Shown: positions 20,605 to 31,735, counted from the first letter of the stretch. The stretch is 64,000 nucleotides of DNA from Rouxiella sp. S1S-2 (GCF_009208105.1 NZ_WFKL01000001.1:3968001-4032000), one strand, 5' to 3'. Notes: a model not told the origin generated them from the sequence alone. Made by a program: numbers and translations.

Positions 20605-22143
20605 CTATTTCACGTCAGCATTATCAAAGTTGAATGAGGTATCCGGCATCACGTAAAAACCGGTCAGGCGTTTGTTGTTGGCAGACAGCAGACGTTCGGT
20701 CGCCAAAAATGCCCACGGTGCATCGGCCCAAATGTGGTCCTGCGCATCTTTATAGAGCTTGGCCTTGGCCGTTTTATCTGTGGTGTTCAGTGCATCGCTC
20801 AGGTCCTTATCAACCTGTGGATTGCTGTAAAATGCCGTATTGAACTGCTTTGGCGGTGCAGATTGGGTGGCAAACAGCGGCGTTAATGCCCAGTCCGCTT
20901 CGCCGGTGGATGCCGACCAGCCGGTGTAGAACATGCGCAGACCTGACTCTTTTTGGCCAACGTTCTCAACCTGAGCCGCGCGCTGCGCCGCATCAAAGGC
21001 GGTCACCGTAACTTTAATACCCACCTGCGCCAGCTGCTGTTGAGCAAACTGCAGCACTTTTTGCGCGGTGCTGGAGTTGTGTGAAGACCACAGCGTCGTG
21101 GTGAATCCGTTGGGATAACCCGCCTCTTTCAGCAGTTCGCGCGCTTTTGCCGGGTCATAAGGCCACGGTTTGTACTTCACGGAATACTCAATGCTCGACG
21201 GCAAAGGCCCTTCTGCAGGGACAGCATAGCCGGCGAAGGCCACTTTAATCAGCGCCTGCTTGTTAATGGCATAGTTGATTGCCTGACGCACCTTGATGTT
21301 ATCAAACGGCTTTTGCGTAACGTTAAAACTGATATAACGTTGCAAGATTGACGGCGATGAGACCAGGCTCAGCTTGCTGTTTTTCTCGAGCAACGACGCC
21401 TGCTCGTAAGGCACGGGATAGGCTAAATCTGCTTCGCCGGTTTGCAGCATCGCTGCGCGGGTGTTGTTATCCACTACCGGACGCCAGGTGATGGTATCCA
21501 GCTTAGGCTCACCCTTTTTCCAGTAACCGTCAAACTTCTTCACTTTCACGAAATCAGTCTGGTTCCACTGATCCAACGTGTAAGGACCCGTCCCGACCGG
21601 ATGGAAGCCAATATCTTTGCCATATTTCGTCAAGGCGGCAGGAGAGATCATCACCGCAGAAGGATGCGCCAGGTTATTGATAAACGCCGAGAAAGGCGCT
21701 TTCAGGGAGATTTTAACCGTATTGGCATCAACTGCTTCGGTTTTGGCAATCATCTTGAACAGGTTGTAGCGCTTGAGATGGCTGTCAGGGTTGCTGGCAC
21801 GGTCGAGGTTCACCTTTACCGCCGCCGCATTAAAGTCGGTGCCGTCCTGGAATTTAACGCCCGGATGCAGCTTGATGGTGTAAGTCAGCCCATCCTGGCT
21901 CACCGTGTAGCTATCAGCCAAGACATTAACCAGCTTCATGTCTTTGTCAAAGCCGAACAAGCCTTGATAGAAAGATTTAGCCACCGCCTGAGAAAGCGTG
22001 TCGTTGGCGTCATACGGGTCAAGCGAGGTGAAGTTTGAACCCACTGCAATCACGACATCTTTTGCTGCCCAGGCCGAGCCTGAAGCCATTGCGCTGACCA
22101 TCAAACTCGCCAACACGGCCTTGCGCATCATTTTCTGCTTCAT
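20605..22143 (-). CDS. gsiB: Glutathione-binding protein GsiB
   Basis: Periplasmic SBP_bac_5 family receptor for glutathione. It has 512 residues (E. coli 512), with a signal peptide of about 26 residues ending AWA and the family motif LKPGVKF-type segment [23 protein letters not shown] lies before the ATG. It sits between gsiA and gsiC in the conserved operon. Specificity for glutathione rests on synteny and overall similarity. Confidence 0.94.
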   Translation of the reverse strand: MKQKMMRKAVLASLMVSAMASGSAWAAKDVVIAVGSNFTSLDPYDANDTLSQAVAKSFYQGLFGFDKDMKLVNVLADSYTVSQDGLTYTIKLHPGVKFQDGTDFNAAAVKVNLDRASNPDSHLKRYNLFKMIAKTEAVDANTVKISLKAPFSAFINNLAHPSAVMISPAALTKYGKDIGFHPVGTGPYTLDQWNQTDFVKVKKFDGYWKKGEPKLDTITWRPVVDNNTRAAMLQTGEADLAYPVPYEQASLLEKNSKLSLVSSPSILQRYISFNVTQKPFDNIKVRQAINYAINKQALIKVAFAGYAVPAEGPLPSSIEYSVKYKPWPYDPAKARELLKEAGYPNGFTTTLWSSHNSSTAQKVLQFAQQQLAQVGIKVTVTAFDAAQRAAQVENVGQKESGLRMFYTGWSASTGEADWALTPLFATQSAPPKQFNTAFYSNPQVDKDLSDALNTTDKTAKAKLYKDAQDHIWADAPWAFLATERLLSANNKRLTGFYVMPDTSFNFDNADVK

Positions 22144-22191
22144 ATTGATTCCTTATCCGTAGATCCTGAAAATAATAGTACCCAGTCAATC

Positions 22192-24105
22192 TCAATAAAC
22201 GCCGGCAATGGTGTGACGGGCAACGTAGTGCCCCTCTGAAACTCTTACCAGCGGTGCAATAACAGGCTCATTTCCGAGGGGCCGTATGGGGCTCGGAATT
22301 TCATCGACCAACAGCGGTTGCTCAACACGGCGGTGCTGTGGATTAGCAACCGGCACGGCGGCCATCAGCTTGCGCGTGTAGGCATGCTGAGGATTTTCAA
22401 AAATCGCCGCACGTGGTCCAATCTCGACAATTTGCCCAAGATACATCACCGCGACGCGATGACTAATACGCTCAACCACCGCCATGTCGTGAGAAATAAA
22501 CAGGAAGGCGATGCCGAACTCTTTTTGTAAATCCATCAGTAAATTGACGATTTGCGCCTGAATAGACACATCCAACGCCGAAACAGATTCGTCGGCGATC
22601 ACCACTTTAGGATTCAGCGCCAGCGCGCGGGCAATGCAAATGCGCTGCCGCTGCCCGCCGGAAAACTCGTGCGGATAACGTTCTGCGTGCTCGGGCAACA
22701 GGCCCACTTTTTCGAGCAGCCATGAAACTCGGGCCTTGGCCTGCTGGCGGGTGCCTATTTTGTGCACCAGCAGCGGCTCCATAATCGAATATCCCACCGT
22801 CAGGCGCGGGTCGAGTGAGGCGTAGGGATCCTGAAATATAAACTGAATATCACGGCGAAGATGCTGCAGTGACGCGCCTGAAAGCTGGCCTGCGTGTTGG
22901 CCGTCAAACACTGTTTTTCCATTAAATATCACTGACCCACTTTGGCTTTCGACCAAGCGTAGCAAAGAGCGCCCGGTGGTGGATTTACCACAGCCCGACT
23001 CCCCCACCAGCGCCAATGTTTCACCGGGATAGAGGTCAAAGCTGACCTTTTCTACCGCATGCACGTTTCGCGTTATCCGATTTAACAATCCGCTGCGCAG
23101 AGGAAAACGAGTCACCAAATCGCGCACCTGGAGAATAGGCGCGGCATCAGGAATTAAGGTGGATTGAATCAGTGAGTCGGCAGTCTCTGGCAAAGCGCCG
23201 TCTGTGGGGTTTAATAAGGGGAAACGCGCAGGCAGTTCTGTGCCTTTCATCGCACCCAGTTTGGGTACGGCGGCGAGCAGTGCGCGGGTATAAGGGTGCT
23301 GCGGGGCAATAAACACCGTGCTCACGTCCCCCATTTCAACGCTTTCACCGCGATACATCACCAGCACTTTGTCGGCAATTTCGGCCACTACGCCCATATC
23401 ATGGGTGATGAAAATCACCGCCATCTGCAACTCTTTTTGCAGTACGCGGATCAGTTGCAGAATTTGCGCCTGAATGGTGACATCCAGCGCGGTAGTGGGT
23501 TCATCAGCAATCAGCAGCGCGGGTTTACAAGAGAGCGCCATGGCTATCATCACTCTCTGACGCATGCCGCCCGAGAGCTGATGAGGATAACTGTCGAGAA
23601 TATTTTTTGCTTCAGGAATACGCACCAGCTCAAGCATGCGCAGCGCTTCGGCGCGGGCAGAGGCCCTGTCTTTACCCTGATGCAGCCGAATTGACTCGGC
23701 AATTTGCTCACCGACCGGAAACACCGGATTAAGCGAGGTCATCGGCTCCTGAAAAATCATCGCCATGTCCGCCCCTCGCAATTTACGCATCTCGGACTGA
23801 CCGGCAGCGGTTAAATCAATCACCTGCTTATTACGCCGCCTGAAGCTAATTTTACCCTGAAGCAGCTGGCCGCCGCCCTGCTCAACCAGCCGCATCAGCG
23901 CGAGTGAAGTTACCGACTTTCCTGAGCCAGACTCCCCAACGATAGCCAGCGTCTCACCGCGATTCACCTCGAAGCTGAGGTCACGAACGGCATCAATCGC
24001 CTGTCCTTCATGCTCAAAACGCACGCTGAGTCCGCGCACTGACAGCACCTGTTCCTCCGGCAAAGAGAGCACTGACGTTGGCGGTGGAGAAATTTTCTGA
24101 CTCAC
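22192..24105 (-). CDS. gsiA: Glutathione ABC transporter dual ATPase GsiA
   Basis: Fused ABC ATPase energising GsiCD. Two complete domains are visible: Walker A GESGSGKS near residues 57-64 with LSGGMRQR and [13 protein letters not shown], then Walker A GESGCGKS near 368 with FSGGQRQR and [13 protein letters not shown]. At 637 residues it is slightly longer than E. coli GsiA (623). It starts 67 bases after iaaA, matching the E. coli iaaA-gsiABCD order. Confidence 0.95.
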   Translation of the reverse strand: MSQKISPPPTSVLSLPEEQVLSVRGLSVRFEHEGQAIDAVRDLSFEVNRGETLAIVGESGSGKSVTSLALMRLVEQGGGQLLQGKISFRRRNKQVIDLTAAGQSEMRKLRGADMAMIFQEPMTSLNPVFPVGEQIAESIRLHQGKDRASARAEALRMLELVRIPEAKNILDSYPHQLSGGMRQRVMIAMALSCKPALLIADEPTTALDVTIQAQILQLIRVLQKELQMAVIFITHDMGVVAEIADKVLVMYRGESVEMGDVSTVFIAPQHPYTRALLAAVPKLGAMKGTELPARFPLLNPTDGALPETADSLIQSTLIPDAAPILQVRDLVTRFPLRSGLLNRITRNVHAVEKVSFDLYPGETLALVGESGCGKSTTGRSLLRLVESQSGSVIFNGKTVFDGQHAGQLSGASLQHLRRDIQFIFQDPYASLDPRLTVGYSIMEPLLVHKIGTRQQAKARVSWLLEKVGLLPEHAERYPHEFSGGQRQRICIARALALNPKVVIADESVSALDVSIQAQIVNLLMDLQKEFGIAFLFISHDMAVVERISHRVAVMYLGQIVEIGPRAAIFENPQHAYTRKLMAAVPVANPQHRRVEQPLLVDEIPSPIRPLGNEPVIAPLVRVSEGHYVARHTIAGVY

Positions 24106-24172
24106 CCAAACTCCTTGAAAGTTAACGGCTCCCTGACTACAAACCAGCCTTTAGGGATTGACAGTCGATGAC

Positions 24173-25186
24173 TTACTTATAAATAGCTACCGTTGGCGAC
24201 TGACCCACTCGGCCAAATCCGCGATACATGCCTTCGCTGTTGAACGGCAGGCAAACGTTGCCTAAGCGGTCAATGGCAATCATTCCGCCTGAGCCTGCAA
24301 GTGCGACCAGTTTTTCCATTACTACTTTATGGGTGGCCTGCTGCAGCGTCATTCCGGCGTACTCGATTAAGGCAGCGACGTCATACGCCGCGACGGTGCG
24401 CATAAAAACTTCCCCCGTGCCGGTGCTTGAAACTGCGACAGTCTGGTTGCTGGCATAGCATCCGGCGCCAATAATCGGCGTGTCGCCGACGCGCCCGGCC
24501 TGCTTATTGGTCATGCCCCCAGTAGAGGTTGCCGCCGCCAGATTACCCATAGAATCCAGAGCAACCGCACCTACCGTGCCAAATTTGCGATCTGCGTCTA
24601 AAGGATCGTCCGAAACGCTGGCCTGAAGCGATGCTGCATCGTGATCGAGCATTACGCCCTGACTGGCTTTGGCGCGCGTAAGTTGGTCATAGCGTTCTTG
24701 GGTAAAAAAGTAGTCGGCCGCGACCATCTCTTGTCCGTGCTCACGAGCAAACGATTCCGCACCGGCGCCGGTAAACATCACGTGCGGGCTTTGTTCCATC
24801 ACCTTTCTGGCGGTAAGAATGGGATTACGGATGTGGCTTACGCAGCTTACTGCGCCGGCGTCCAGGGTACGGCCGTCCATAATGCAGGCGTCCAACTCAT
24901 GCGTACCCTGATGGGTCATCACAGCGCCGGTACCCGCATTAAATAATGGGCACTCCTCCAACAGGCGCACAGCTTCGGTTACCGCATCTAGCGCACTGCC
25001 GCCCGCAGCCAAAATAGCCTGACCGCTGCTCACAATCTGTTCCAGCGCCTGGAGATAAAGGCGTTCTTTTTCCGCGCTCATTGCCGCACGGGTAATCGCC
25101 CCGGCACCGCCGTGAATGGCGATAACTGCGAGAGGCAAAGTTGAAACGGGGTTTTCGCCAGATGCAGCACTGATGATTGAACTCAT
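24173..25186 (-). CDS. iaaA: Isoaspartyl peptidase/L-asparaginase IaaA
   Basis: N-terminal nucleophile hydrolase that cleaves beta-aspartyl (isoaspartyl) dipeptides and asparagine after self-cleavage into two subunits. The autocleavage site is the Gly-Thr bond in KFGTVGAVALD near residue 200, with the substrate-binding GRVGDTPIIGAG downstream. It has 337 residues, about 16 more than E. coli at the N-terminus before the conserved VIAIHGGAGA; a later start cannot be excluded. First gene of the operon with gsiABCD. Confidence 0.94.
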   Translation of the reverse strand: MSSIISAASGENPVSTLPLAVIAIHGGAGAITRAAMSAEKERLYLQALEQIVSSGQAILAAGGSALDAVTEAVRLLEECPLFNAGTGAVMTHQGTHELDACIMDGRTLDAGAVSCVSHIRNPILTARKVMEQSPHVMFTGAGAESFAREHGQEMVAADYFFTQERYDQLTRAKASQGVMLDHDAASLQASVSDDPLDADRKFGTVGAVALDSMGNLAAATSTGGMTNKQAGRVGDTPIIGAGCYASNQTVAVSSTGTGEVFMRTVAAYDVAALIEYAGMTLQQATHKVVMEKLVALAGSGGMIAIDRLGNVCLPFNSEGMYRGFGRVGQSPTVAIYK

Positions 25187-25358
25187 TTTTTCGCTCTTGA
25201 TGCCTTAAAGGCAGTCTAAATAATAGTCGAGGAATTTGACTATATTTAGCCGGTCAGCGTATGTAAAGCTGAAATTTAAATCCAACAAAATGACGCTAAT
25301 TGCTTAGAATATTTATAGAAAATAATGAGAAGGATCGAATAAGGCGGAGAGAAAGTAT

Positions 25359-25392
25359 AAAAAAGGAAAACCAGTTCACCCTGGTTTTCCTT
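25359..25392 (-). terminator. Rho-independent terminator of the HTH-only gene
   Basis: AAGGAAAACCAG (25363-25374) pairs with CTGGTTTTCCTT (25381-25392); the A-tract from 25359 gives U residues on the leftward transcript. It lies 17 bases after the stop at 25410. Confidence 0.8.
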
Positions 25393-25409
25393 CTCGATAT
25401 TAGGGGGGT

Positions 25410-25643
25410 TCAGCTATGAGAGACGCGCTGCAAGCTATTAATCCAACCGTATGATGGCGGTGAATCTACGCGACGAGCCCTACCATGGCGGCGCTGAATC
25501 AGTCCTTTGTCTTGCATTTCGTTAAGGTCTCGGCGAATTGTTTCTAAACTCACGTCTAACCAAAGCGCTAACTCATTAACCTGAACTACCTCATGCTGAT
25601 CCACCAATTTCAGTATTGCCTGATGGCGGTTTTTTTTCATCAC
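25410..25643 (-). CDS. DeoR-type protein consisting only of the DNA-binding domain
   Basis: 77 residues. Positions 6-57 match the DeoR/GlpR winged helix (RHQAILKLVDQHEVVQVNEL, then DVSLETIRRDLNEMQDKGLI and QRRHGRA in place of the usual HGGA). The sugar-phosphate-binding domain of about 180 residues is missing, and no leftover of it is found before iaaA. A clean terminator 17 bases after the stop and a CRP-like site 32 bases before the start argue for a maintained short gene, although an old truncation is possible. It is divergent from moeA. GGAG precedes the double ATG at 10-13 bases. Confidence 0.6.
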   Translation of the reverse strand: MMKKNRHQAILKLVDQHEVVQVNELALWLDVSLETIRRDLNEMQDKGLIQRRHGRARRVDSPPSYGWINSLQRVSHS

Positions 25644-25674
25644 GATGCAACTCCAGACGCAGAAGACAATTTAA

Positions 25675-25690
25675 CGTGATATTCATCACA
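25675..25690 (-). promoter_or_regulatory. CRP-like site before the HTH-only gene
   Basis: CGTGA-TATTCA-TCACA, one mismatch from consensus, in the 321-base divergent region shared with moeA. I saw no FNR or ModE site in the rest of this region (25691-25964). Confidence 0.5.
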
Positions 25691-25964
25691 AAAACGCCGT
25701 AATCATACGCCCATATAACAAATATTTTTGCGATCAATCTCATTATTTTGAAAAAATTTAGCTTTTGTTAACCCCAAAATTGTCGACTTTCTTGATAGAG
25801 GTCTTTTTTCTGCCATCGCGTCCCCTTCGCTCGTGCGCTATTGATGGGTGTTCTCTTGGGGGGAGCTGGCTTTATCTGGCATAATGAGCAGAATTTTTCG
25901 ACACAGTGATTCGCTGACTTTGCGGGCAGTCCTGCTCTTCGTCAGCGGGTTATAAAAGGGTTTT

Positions 25965-27212
25965 ATGATGGAAAATACGTTCACCTCGGGCCTTATTTCG
26001 CTGCAGGAAGCGCGGGATAAAATGCTTTCACAGACTGCGCCGCTCACTCAGGACGAAACTGAATGGCTGCCTTTAACGGAGTCTGCAGGCCGCATCACCG
26101 CCAGCCCAGTACGTTCACCCGTTTTTGTGCCCCCTTTCGATAACTCTGCGATGGACGGATACGCCATTCGCAGCACAGAGTTCAGCTCCGAGACCGTTTT
26201 CACTGTTGCCGGAAAAGCCTTTGCAGGCGCACCTTTTAGCGGGGAATGGCCCGCTGGCAGCTGTATTCGCATCATGACCGGTGCACCGGTTCCGACGGGT
26301 GCTGATGCGGTTGTCATGCAGGAAGAGGCTGAAAAAATAGGAGACGGCGTTCGATTTACGGCTCATGTCGAAGCAGGACAAAACATTCGTTTAATCGGCG
26401 ATGATATTCGTCAGGGGCAAGACGTTCTGGCGGCAGGCATTCGCCTCGGCGTGGCGCATTTACCGCTGCTAGCTTCGCTGGGTGTAGAGAAAGTCGAAGT
26501 CAACCGCCGCCTGAAGGTGGCCGTTTTCTCAACCGGTGACGAGCTGCAACCGGTCGGCATTCCTCTACAGGACGGCCAAATCTATGATACTAATCGGTTT
26601 GCGGTGCATCTGATGCTTCATCAAATGGGCTGTGAAGTATTGGATTTAGGGATTATCCGGGATGACCCCGCGGCACTTCGTCGGGCATTTCAACAGGCCG
26701 ATGATTTTGCCGATTTAGTTATTAGCAGCGGTGGCGTGTCGGTTGGAGAAGCGGATTACACCAAAACGATGCTCGACGAACTGGGCAAGATTGGTTTTTG
26801 GAAACTGGCTATTAAGCCGGGTAAACCTTTTGCCTTTGGTAAGTTGAAAAACGCCTGGTTCTGCGGCCTGCCCGGCAATCCGGTGTCGGCAGTACTGACT
26901 TTTTATCAGCTGGTTCAGCCACTTATTGCTGCACTCTCGGCGCAAACTGACTGGAGCCTGCCGCCGCGTTTGCGCGCCAAAGCGGCTACCTCGTTTAAAA
27001 AAACCCCTGGCCGCCTCGATTTTCAGCGCGCGGTGTTTACCCACAATGCGCAGGGTGAACTCGAAGCCCGCACCACGGGTCCACAGGGTTCTCACGTTTT
27101 CAGCTCGTACAGTCTGGCAAACTGCTTTGTAGTGCTGGAGCGCGACCGCGATGATGTCGCAGTGGGTGAATGGGTTGACGTTGAACCTTTTAATGCACTG
27201 CTAAAAGGATAA
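25965..27212 (+). CDS. moeA: Molybdopterin molybdotransferase MoeA
   Basis: Inserts molybdate into adenylylated molybdopterin to finish the molybdenum cofactor. It has 415 residues (411 in E. coli), with an N-terminal region containing [12 protein letters not shown] and [17 protein letters not shown], then the MoaB/MogA-like domain with [26 protein letters not shown] and CGLPGNPVS. The second ATG (25968) aligns with the E. coli start and may be the real one. It is followed after four bases by moeB. The cofactor product is relevant to the molybdoenzyme at 47.3 kb. Confidence 0.96.
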   Translation: MMENTFTSGLISLQEARDKMLSQTAPLTQDETEWLPLTESAGRITASPVRSPVFVPPFDNSAMDGYAIRSTEFSSETVFTVAGKAFAGAPFSGEWPAGSCIRIMTGAPVPTGADAVVMQEEAEKIGDGVRFTAHVEAGQNIRLIGDDIRQGQDVLAAGIRLGVAHLPLLASLGVEKVEVNRRLKVAVFSTGDELQPVGIPLQDGQIYDTNRFAVHLMLHQMGCEVLDLGIIRDDPAALRRAFQQADDFADLVISSGGVSVGEADYTKTMLDELGKIGFWKLAIKPGKPFAFGKLKNAWFCGLPGNPVSAVLTFYQLVQPLIAALSAQTDWSLPPRLRAKAATSFKKTPGRLDFQRAVFTHNAQGELEARTTGPQGSHVFSSYSLANCFVVLERDRDDVAVGEWVDVEPFNALLKG

Positions 27213-27216
27213 GTCG

Positions 27217-27981
27217 ATGACGTTGCCAGAGCTAAGCGATGCCGAGACCCTGCGCTACAATCGTCAGATAGTGCTGCGCGGCTTTGACTTCGACGGACAG
27301 GAAAAGCTGAAAGCCAGCCGTGCGCTGATTGTTGGCCTCGGTGGGCTGGGCTGTGCTGCGGCGCAGTATCTTGCCGCCGCCGGAGTAGGGTCGCTGACTT
27401 TGCTGGATTTTGACACCGTCTCGCTTTCTAATCTGCAACGTCAAACTCTGCACACCGACGCCCGTATCGGCATGAAAAAAGTCGCCTCGGCGGCCGTTGC
27501 GCTCGCGGGGATCAACCCTCATCTCATTGTGCAACAAATAGACCATCAGCTTGAAGACGACGCCCTGCTGCCGTTGATTGCTCAATGCGACGTGGTGCTC
27601 GACTGTACAGACAATGTCGACACTCGCAACCAGTTAAATAAACTCTGTTTTCAGCTCAAGAAAGCGCTGGTTTCTGGTGCGGCTATCCGCATGGAGGGAC
27701 AAATCAGCGTCTTTACCTATAAGCACGATGAGCCGTGCTATCGCTGCCTGAGCCGTTTATTTGGTGAAGATGCGCTGACCTGCGTTGAAGCTGGGGTCAT
27801 GGCACCGCTGGTAGGCACCGTAGGGAGTCTGCAGGCGATGGAAGCCATTAAGCTGCTCACCGGCTATGGTGAAGTCAAAACCGGTAGGCTATTAATGTTT
27901 GACGCTATGACGCTGCAGTTTAGAGAAATGAAGCTGTTAAAAAATCCGCACTGCGACGTTTGTGGGCACCCCGCTGAATAG
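27217..27981 (+). CDS. moeB: Molybdopterin-synthase adenylyltransferase MoeB
   Basis: E1-like enzyme that adenylates the C-terminal glycine of MoaD for sulfur transfer in molybdopterin synthesis. It has 254 residues (249 in E. coli). Seen: the nucleotide-binding GLGGLGCAAAQYLAAAGVG near residue 41, DFDTVSLSNLQRQ, and two zinc-binding pairs, CYRC near residue 172 and CDVC near 247. Second gene of moeAB, ending before a shared terminator. Confidence 0.96.
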   Translation: MTLPELSDAETLRYNRQIVLRGFDFDGQEKLKASRALIVGLGGLGCAAAQYLAAAGVGSLTLLDFDTVSLSNLQRQTLHTDARIGMKKVASAAVALAGINPHLIVQQIDHQLEDDALLPLIAQCDVVLDCTDNVDTRNQLNKLCFQLKKALVSGAAIRMEGQISVFTYKHDEPCYRCLSRLFGEDALTCVEAGVMAPLVGTVGSLQAMEAIKLLTGYGEVKTGRLLMFDAMTLQFREMKLLKNPHCDVCGHPAE

Positions 27982-27998
27982 GCTGCCGATGCGAGCGT

Positions 27999-28035
27999 AA
28001 AAAGTAGAAAGGCCCGTCAGAGACAGGCCTTTCTT
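27999..28035. terminator. Bidirectional terminator between moeB and ybiT
   Basis: AGAAAGGCC (28006-28014) pairs with GGCCTTTCT (28026-28034); the loop can form a small inner stem. The A-run at 27999-28003 provides U residues for the leftward ybiT transcript. Confidence 0.75.
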
Positions 28036-28070
28036 ATTACCACAAACTTATGTAACAACCCACGCGTAAA

Positions 28071-29666
28071 TTAGCTATTGATGCCTTGGCTGCGCAGGTA
28101 ATCTTCGTAGTTGCCGGTAAAGTCAGTGATTTTATTTGGCGTAATTTCAATGATACGGCTCGCCAATGAACTCACGAATTCACGGTCGTGGGAAACGAAA
28201 ATCAGGGTGCCTTCGAACATTTCCAGCGCCATGTTCAGCGATTCAATAGATTCCATGTCCAGGTGGTTGGTAGGTTCATCCATCACCAGAATATTCGGTT
28301 TCTGCATCATCAGCTTACCGAACAGCATACGGCCTTTTTCACCACCGGAAAGCACTTTCACTTTCTTGTTGATGTCGTCTTGGCCAAACAGTAAACGGCC
28401 CAGAATGCCGCGCACGGCCTGCTCGTCGTCTGATTCAGCTTTCCACTGGCTCATCCAGTCGAACACGTTCAGGGAGTCGTCGAATTCGTATTCGTGGTCC
28501 TGTGCGTAGTAACCAATTTTGCAGTTTTCAGACCACTTAACGGTACCGGCGTCTGGCAAGGTGTCGCCGACCAGCGTTTTCAGCATCGTCGTTTTACCCA
28601 CGCCGTTAGCGCCCAGAATCGCGACTTTCTCTCCGACTTCAAGCATCAGACTGAAGCCCTTGAACAGCGGACCGTTGTCATAACCTTTGGTGATTTTTTC
28701 AACTTCCAGGGCGTTACGGAACAGTTTCTTGTCCTGCTCGAAGCGCATGTACGGGTTCTGGCGGCTTGACGCTTTGACTTCATCCAACTGGATTTTGTCA
28801 ATTTTCTTGGCACGCGAGGTCGCCTGCTTGGATTTGGAGGCGTTGGCGCTGAAGCGGCTCACGAAAGATTGCAGCTCGGCAATCTGCGCCTTTTTCTTGG
28901 CGTTGTTAGCATTGAGAAGGTCACGAGCCTGCGTCGCCGCCGTCATGTATTCGTCGTAGTTGCCCGGGTAAACGCGCAGTTCGCCGTAGTCCAGGTCGGC
29001 CATGTGCGTACAGACCATGTTCAGGAAGTGACGGTCATGCGAGATAATAATCATGGTGCTGTTACGTTCGTTCAACACCTGCTCGAGCCAGCGAATGGTA
29101 TCGATGTCGAGGTTGTTGGTTGGTTCGTCGAGCAGCAGAATTTCTGGATCCGAGAACAGCGCCTGCGCCAACAGTACGCGCAGTTTAAAGCCCGGTGCGA
29201 TTTCGCTCATCGGGCCATAGTGCTGTTCAACCGGAATGCCAACGCCCAGAAGAAGTTCACCGGCGCGAGACTCGGCGCTGTAGCCATCCATCTCACCGTA
29301 GGCGACTTCGAGGTCAGCCACTTTATAGCCGTCTTCTTCGCTCATGTCTGGCATCGCGTAGATGCTGTCGCGCTCTTCTTTTACTGCCCACAGTTCGGCG
29401 TGGCCCATGATTACGGTATCAAGGACGCTGTATTTCTCGAAGGCGAACTGGTCTTGGCGCAGCTTACCCAAACGCTCGTTAGGGTCGAGCACAACGTTAC
29501 CGCCCGATGGCACCAAATCGCCACCGAGAATTTTCATAAAGGTAGATTTTCCGCAGCCGTTTGCGCCGATCAAACCATAACGGTTACCGCCACCAAACTT
29601 GACGTTAATATTTTCAAATAGCGGCTTGCTGCCGAATTGCATGGTGATGTTATAAGTACTTAGCAC
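28071..29666 (-). CDS. ybiT: ABC-F family ATPase YbiT
   Basis: Soluble ABC-F protein thought to act on ribosomes; it has two ATPase domains and no membrane part. Walker A motifs GANGCGKS and GANGVGKT, signatures LRVLLAQAL and LSGGEKGR, and Walker [12 protein letters not shown] and [11 protein letters not shown] are intact, with the interdomain linker rich in Lys and Ala. A GTG start at 29666 gives 531 residues, matching the 530 of E. coli YbiT; an upstream in-frame ATG at 29714 would add 16 unconserved residues. Confidence 0.93.
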   Translation of the reverse strand: MLSTYNITMQFGSKPLFENINVKFGGGNRYGLIGANGCGKSTFMKILGGDLVPSGGNVVLDPNERLGKLRQDQFAFEKYSVLDTVIMGHAELWAVKEERDSIYAMPDMSEEDGYKVADLEVAYGEMDGYSAESRAGELLLGVGIPVEQHYGPMSEIAPGFKLRVLLAQALFSDPEILLLDEPTNNLDIDTIRWLEQVLNERNSTMIIISHDRHFLNMVCTHMADLDYGELRVYPGNYDEYMTAATQARDLLNANNAKKKAQIAELQSFVSRFSANASKSKQATSRAKKIDKIQLDEVKASSRQNPYMRFEQDKKLFRNALEVEKITKGYDNGPLFKGFSLMLEVGEKVAILGANGVGKTTMLKTLVGDTLPDAGTVKWSENCKIGYYAQDHEYEFDDSLNVFDWMSQWKAESDDEQAVRGILGRLLFGQDDINKKVKVLSGGEKGRMLFGKLMMQKPNILVMDEPTNHLDMESIESLNMALEMFEGTLIFVSHDREFVSSLASRIIEITPNKITDFTGNYEDYLRSQGINS

Positions 29667-29801
29667 AGCGCTCGCTCTTAGGTTAAATAGTGTAGAGTGT
29701 GATTTGGCGCGCATTATGCCATAAACCGGAAAAGAGATCGTGCGAAGTTTTGGTGAATTATTGCGCTACCCCGCGAGATAGCGCAGAAGAACGGGTCTTT
29801 T

Positions 29802-30662
29802 TTAGTTCACCAGGCTGCCTAAGAGGCGCTTGAGAAGGGATTTTTTCTTTTTACCACGACTGACGTCCTGCGACTGTTTGTAAAATTCGCCAAAGGCCGC
29901 TGGATTACGATAACTCTCTAATGAATAGCCCGCGGCGATCGCCTCATGGTAATACTGCTCAAAAAGCACACGCAGCTCGTCACGCGGATGGGCCTCAATT
30001 TTGCCGTCAAACCAGTGGCACTTTTGCTCGGCCTCAAGGCGCGGCAGTGAAAACTGGTGCGAAAATTGGGTGCCCATCTTGGAATAATGCAGCGCCTTGA
30101 GCTGCTCCAGCGGAATATCATCGCCGTCTATATTGCTGTATTCCGCGCCTAATGGCTGAACTTTTTGCGGATTCTCTTCAAAAAAATTCTGCAATTTTTT
30201 ATGCCCCAACGGGTCACGTCGCAGTTGCTGGATGTCGGGCAACACCTCTTTGGCAGCGGCACAGTCCCATACCAGCTCACCAAGGCGCAGTTCGCGTCCT
30301 GAACCCGACGCCAGCATCAGCCGACCTGGTGCAATGTCGTGGTCCCACATTTCGGCAACGTCGCTCATAAACATGATGTCTGCGTCCACGTATAGCGCGC
30401 GGCCACTGAAGTGACAAAAGGCCGGGATCCCCCAACGGAAGGCTGAAAATGGCGTCGCCCAACGATCGGTGGTCCAACCGGCACCCTTGCCGTCGGAATA
30501 CCAGAAACTGTCTGGATCGCGAGAAAGCCTCATCCACTCTATCTCGATCGGTATCGAGGCGTGCTTGCGCAGACTGTATTCGAGCACCATCATTTGTTCG
30601 AGGTCACAGTCGTTGGGATCGCATCCAACGAAAATACGCGCAGGGGTTAAAGAAGCCGGCAT
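29802..30662 (-). CDS. Glycosyltransferase-like protein (GT8-type fold suspected)
   Basis: Cytosolic-looking protein of 286 residues. It opens ARIFVGCDPNDCDLEQMMVL, has a DxD-type motif in YVDADIMFMSD near residue 95 and an HYSKMGTQ-like segment later, which together suggest a GT-A fold nucleotide-sugar transferase. The C-terminus is basic (RGKKKKSLLKRLL), possibly for membrane contact. The start at 30662 is chosen because AGGA lies 8 bases upstream; the ATG at 30683 lacks a site. Donor and acceptor are unknown, and no sugar-pathway genes are adjacent. Confidence 0.65.
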   Translation of the reverse strand: MPASLTPARIFVGCDPNDCDLEQMMVLEYSLRKHASIPIEIEWMRLSRDPDSFWYSDGKGAGWTTDRWATPFSAFRWGIPAFCHFSGRALYVDADIMFMSDVAEMWDHDIAPGRLMLASGSGRELRLGELVWDCAAAKEVLPDIQQLRRDPLGHKKLQNFFEENPQKVQPLGAEYSNIDGDDIPLEQLKALHYSKMGTQFSHQFSLPRLEAEQKCHWFDGKIEAHPRDELRVLFEQYYHEAIAAGYSLESYRNPAAFGEFYKQSQDVSRGKKKKSLLKRLLGSLVN

Positions 30663-30801
30663 ATAAATAATCCTTTTTATCATTGACCAAGCGTCACTTA
30701 CACAACATTAACCAAAACTTCAAATTGTGCCAGTGAGTGGCGGCTTTTTTTCAAATTTGCCCCAAACTAATCCAAAACAATTAAACGAAATCTAAACAAA
30801 T

Positions 30802-30838
30802 AAAAAACCGCCGCACAAAATGAATTAGGCGGCGGTTT
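30802..30838 (-). terminator. Rho-independent terminator of tsx
   Basis: AAACCGCCGC (30805-30814) pairs with GCGGCGGTTT (30829-30838); plus-strand A residues at 30802-30807 form the U-tract. It is 25 bases beyond the tsx stop. Confidence 0.85.
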
Positions 30839-30862
30839 ACTCTGCTTTAGCAGAACGCGTTC

Positions 30863-31735
30863 TTAGAAACTGTAACCAATCACGGCGTAATAACCCCAAC
30901 CGGTTGATTTAACATTAAAGTTGCCTTTGCCGAAGTTCAACTCAGTGCCATCTTCCCACTGTCCGCCGTTGTGGAAGTAACGGGCAACCAGCGAGTAGTG
31001 CCAGTGTGAGTAGTTCAAGGCAAGAATATGGCTGGACGCAATGGAGTGATTGCTGCGCGCCGTGTTGCCATTGTCTGCCAAGTCAGAACCCCAGTCAAAG
31101 TTGGTGAAACCGATGTAGCTGACTTTTCCGCCCCAAACGTCGCCCAGTGGCAAGAAGTACTTCACTTTGAAACGGTAGCCGTCCCACTGGTTTTCGTTGG
31201 CCGCCCCATAGTTCTGCCACTGATATTTTGCATACACGTTCAATGACAGGTTAAGCGGGGTGTAAGTGTTGACGTCGGTACCCAGACCCATGTACCAGGT
31301 ATTCTGGCGGTTGGCATTATTCGGGCCCATATCGTAGATATAGTTGTTAGCGAAGTACCACTCTTTGAACGGGCCAAAGCTCAGATCAGTGCCGGTCAGT
31401 TTATCAATCGAGAAGCGCGGTTCGATCTCCATGAACAGCGGAGAACCAACCTTCTTATCCCAGATACCGTTGTCGTTACCGTTACCCACGCCGAAGAATT
31501 TTGGCACGTCAACGTAACCATAAAAGTCGAACCAGTCTTTGTGCGCGAAGGCTTCGTATTCGAGATACAGATCGTTATTTAGCTGAGGTCCGAAACGGGT
31601 GTGATAGCTGCCTACCACGTTAACGCTCTGGTGCCACCAGTCGGAGACGTATTGATCCTTGGTGTCGTCCGCAAGCGTTTGCGCACTGTAGGAAGAAACG
31701 AGAAGTGCACCTGCCAGTAAAATTTTAGTTTTCAT
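30863..31735 (-). CDS. tsx: Nucleoside-specific outer membrane channel Tsx
   Basis: Monomeric 12-stranded beta-barrel that passes nucleosides and deoxynucleosides through the outer membrane. A signal peptide of about 22 residues precedes [21 protein letters not shown]; repeated aromatic-rich strands and a C-terminal Phe (YYAVIGYSF) fit the barrel. It has 290 residues (294 in E. coli). It is monocistronic, with a terminator behind and a CRP site about 230 bases upstream, in keeping with cAMP-CRP control of tsx and of cdd elsewhere in the window. No CytR or DeoR operator was identified. Confidence 0.95.
   Translation of the reverse strand: MKTKILLAGALLVSSYSAQTLADDTKDQYVSDWWHQSVNVVGSYHTRFGPQLNNDLYLEYEAFAHKDWFDFYGYVDVPKFFGVGNGNDNGIWDKKVGSPLFMEIEPRFSIDKLTGTDLSFGPFKEWYFANNYIYDMGPNNANRQNTWYMGLGTDVNTYTPLNLSLNVYAKYQWQNYGAANENQWDGYRFKVKYFLPLGDVWGGKVSYIGFTNFDWGSDLADNGNTARSNHSIASSHILALNYSHWHYSLVARYFHNGGQWEDGTELNFGKGNFNVKSTGWGYYAVIGYSF

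Noticed and set aside
21442..22038. 198-codon frame opposite gsiB
   Set aside because: Shadow of the GC3 pattern of gsiB; no family resemblance.
25720..25760. FNR site before moeA (TTGCGATCAA-like)
   Set aside because: The half-sites are too close; the consensus TTGAT-N4-ATCAA is not met.
28869..29621. Long open frame (250 codons) opposite ybiT
   Set aside because: Fully antisense to a conserved ABC-F gene. Its composition (His, Val, Gln rich) is that of a mirror frame, with no ribosome site.
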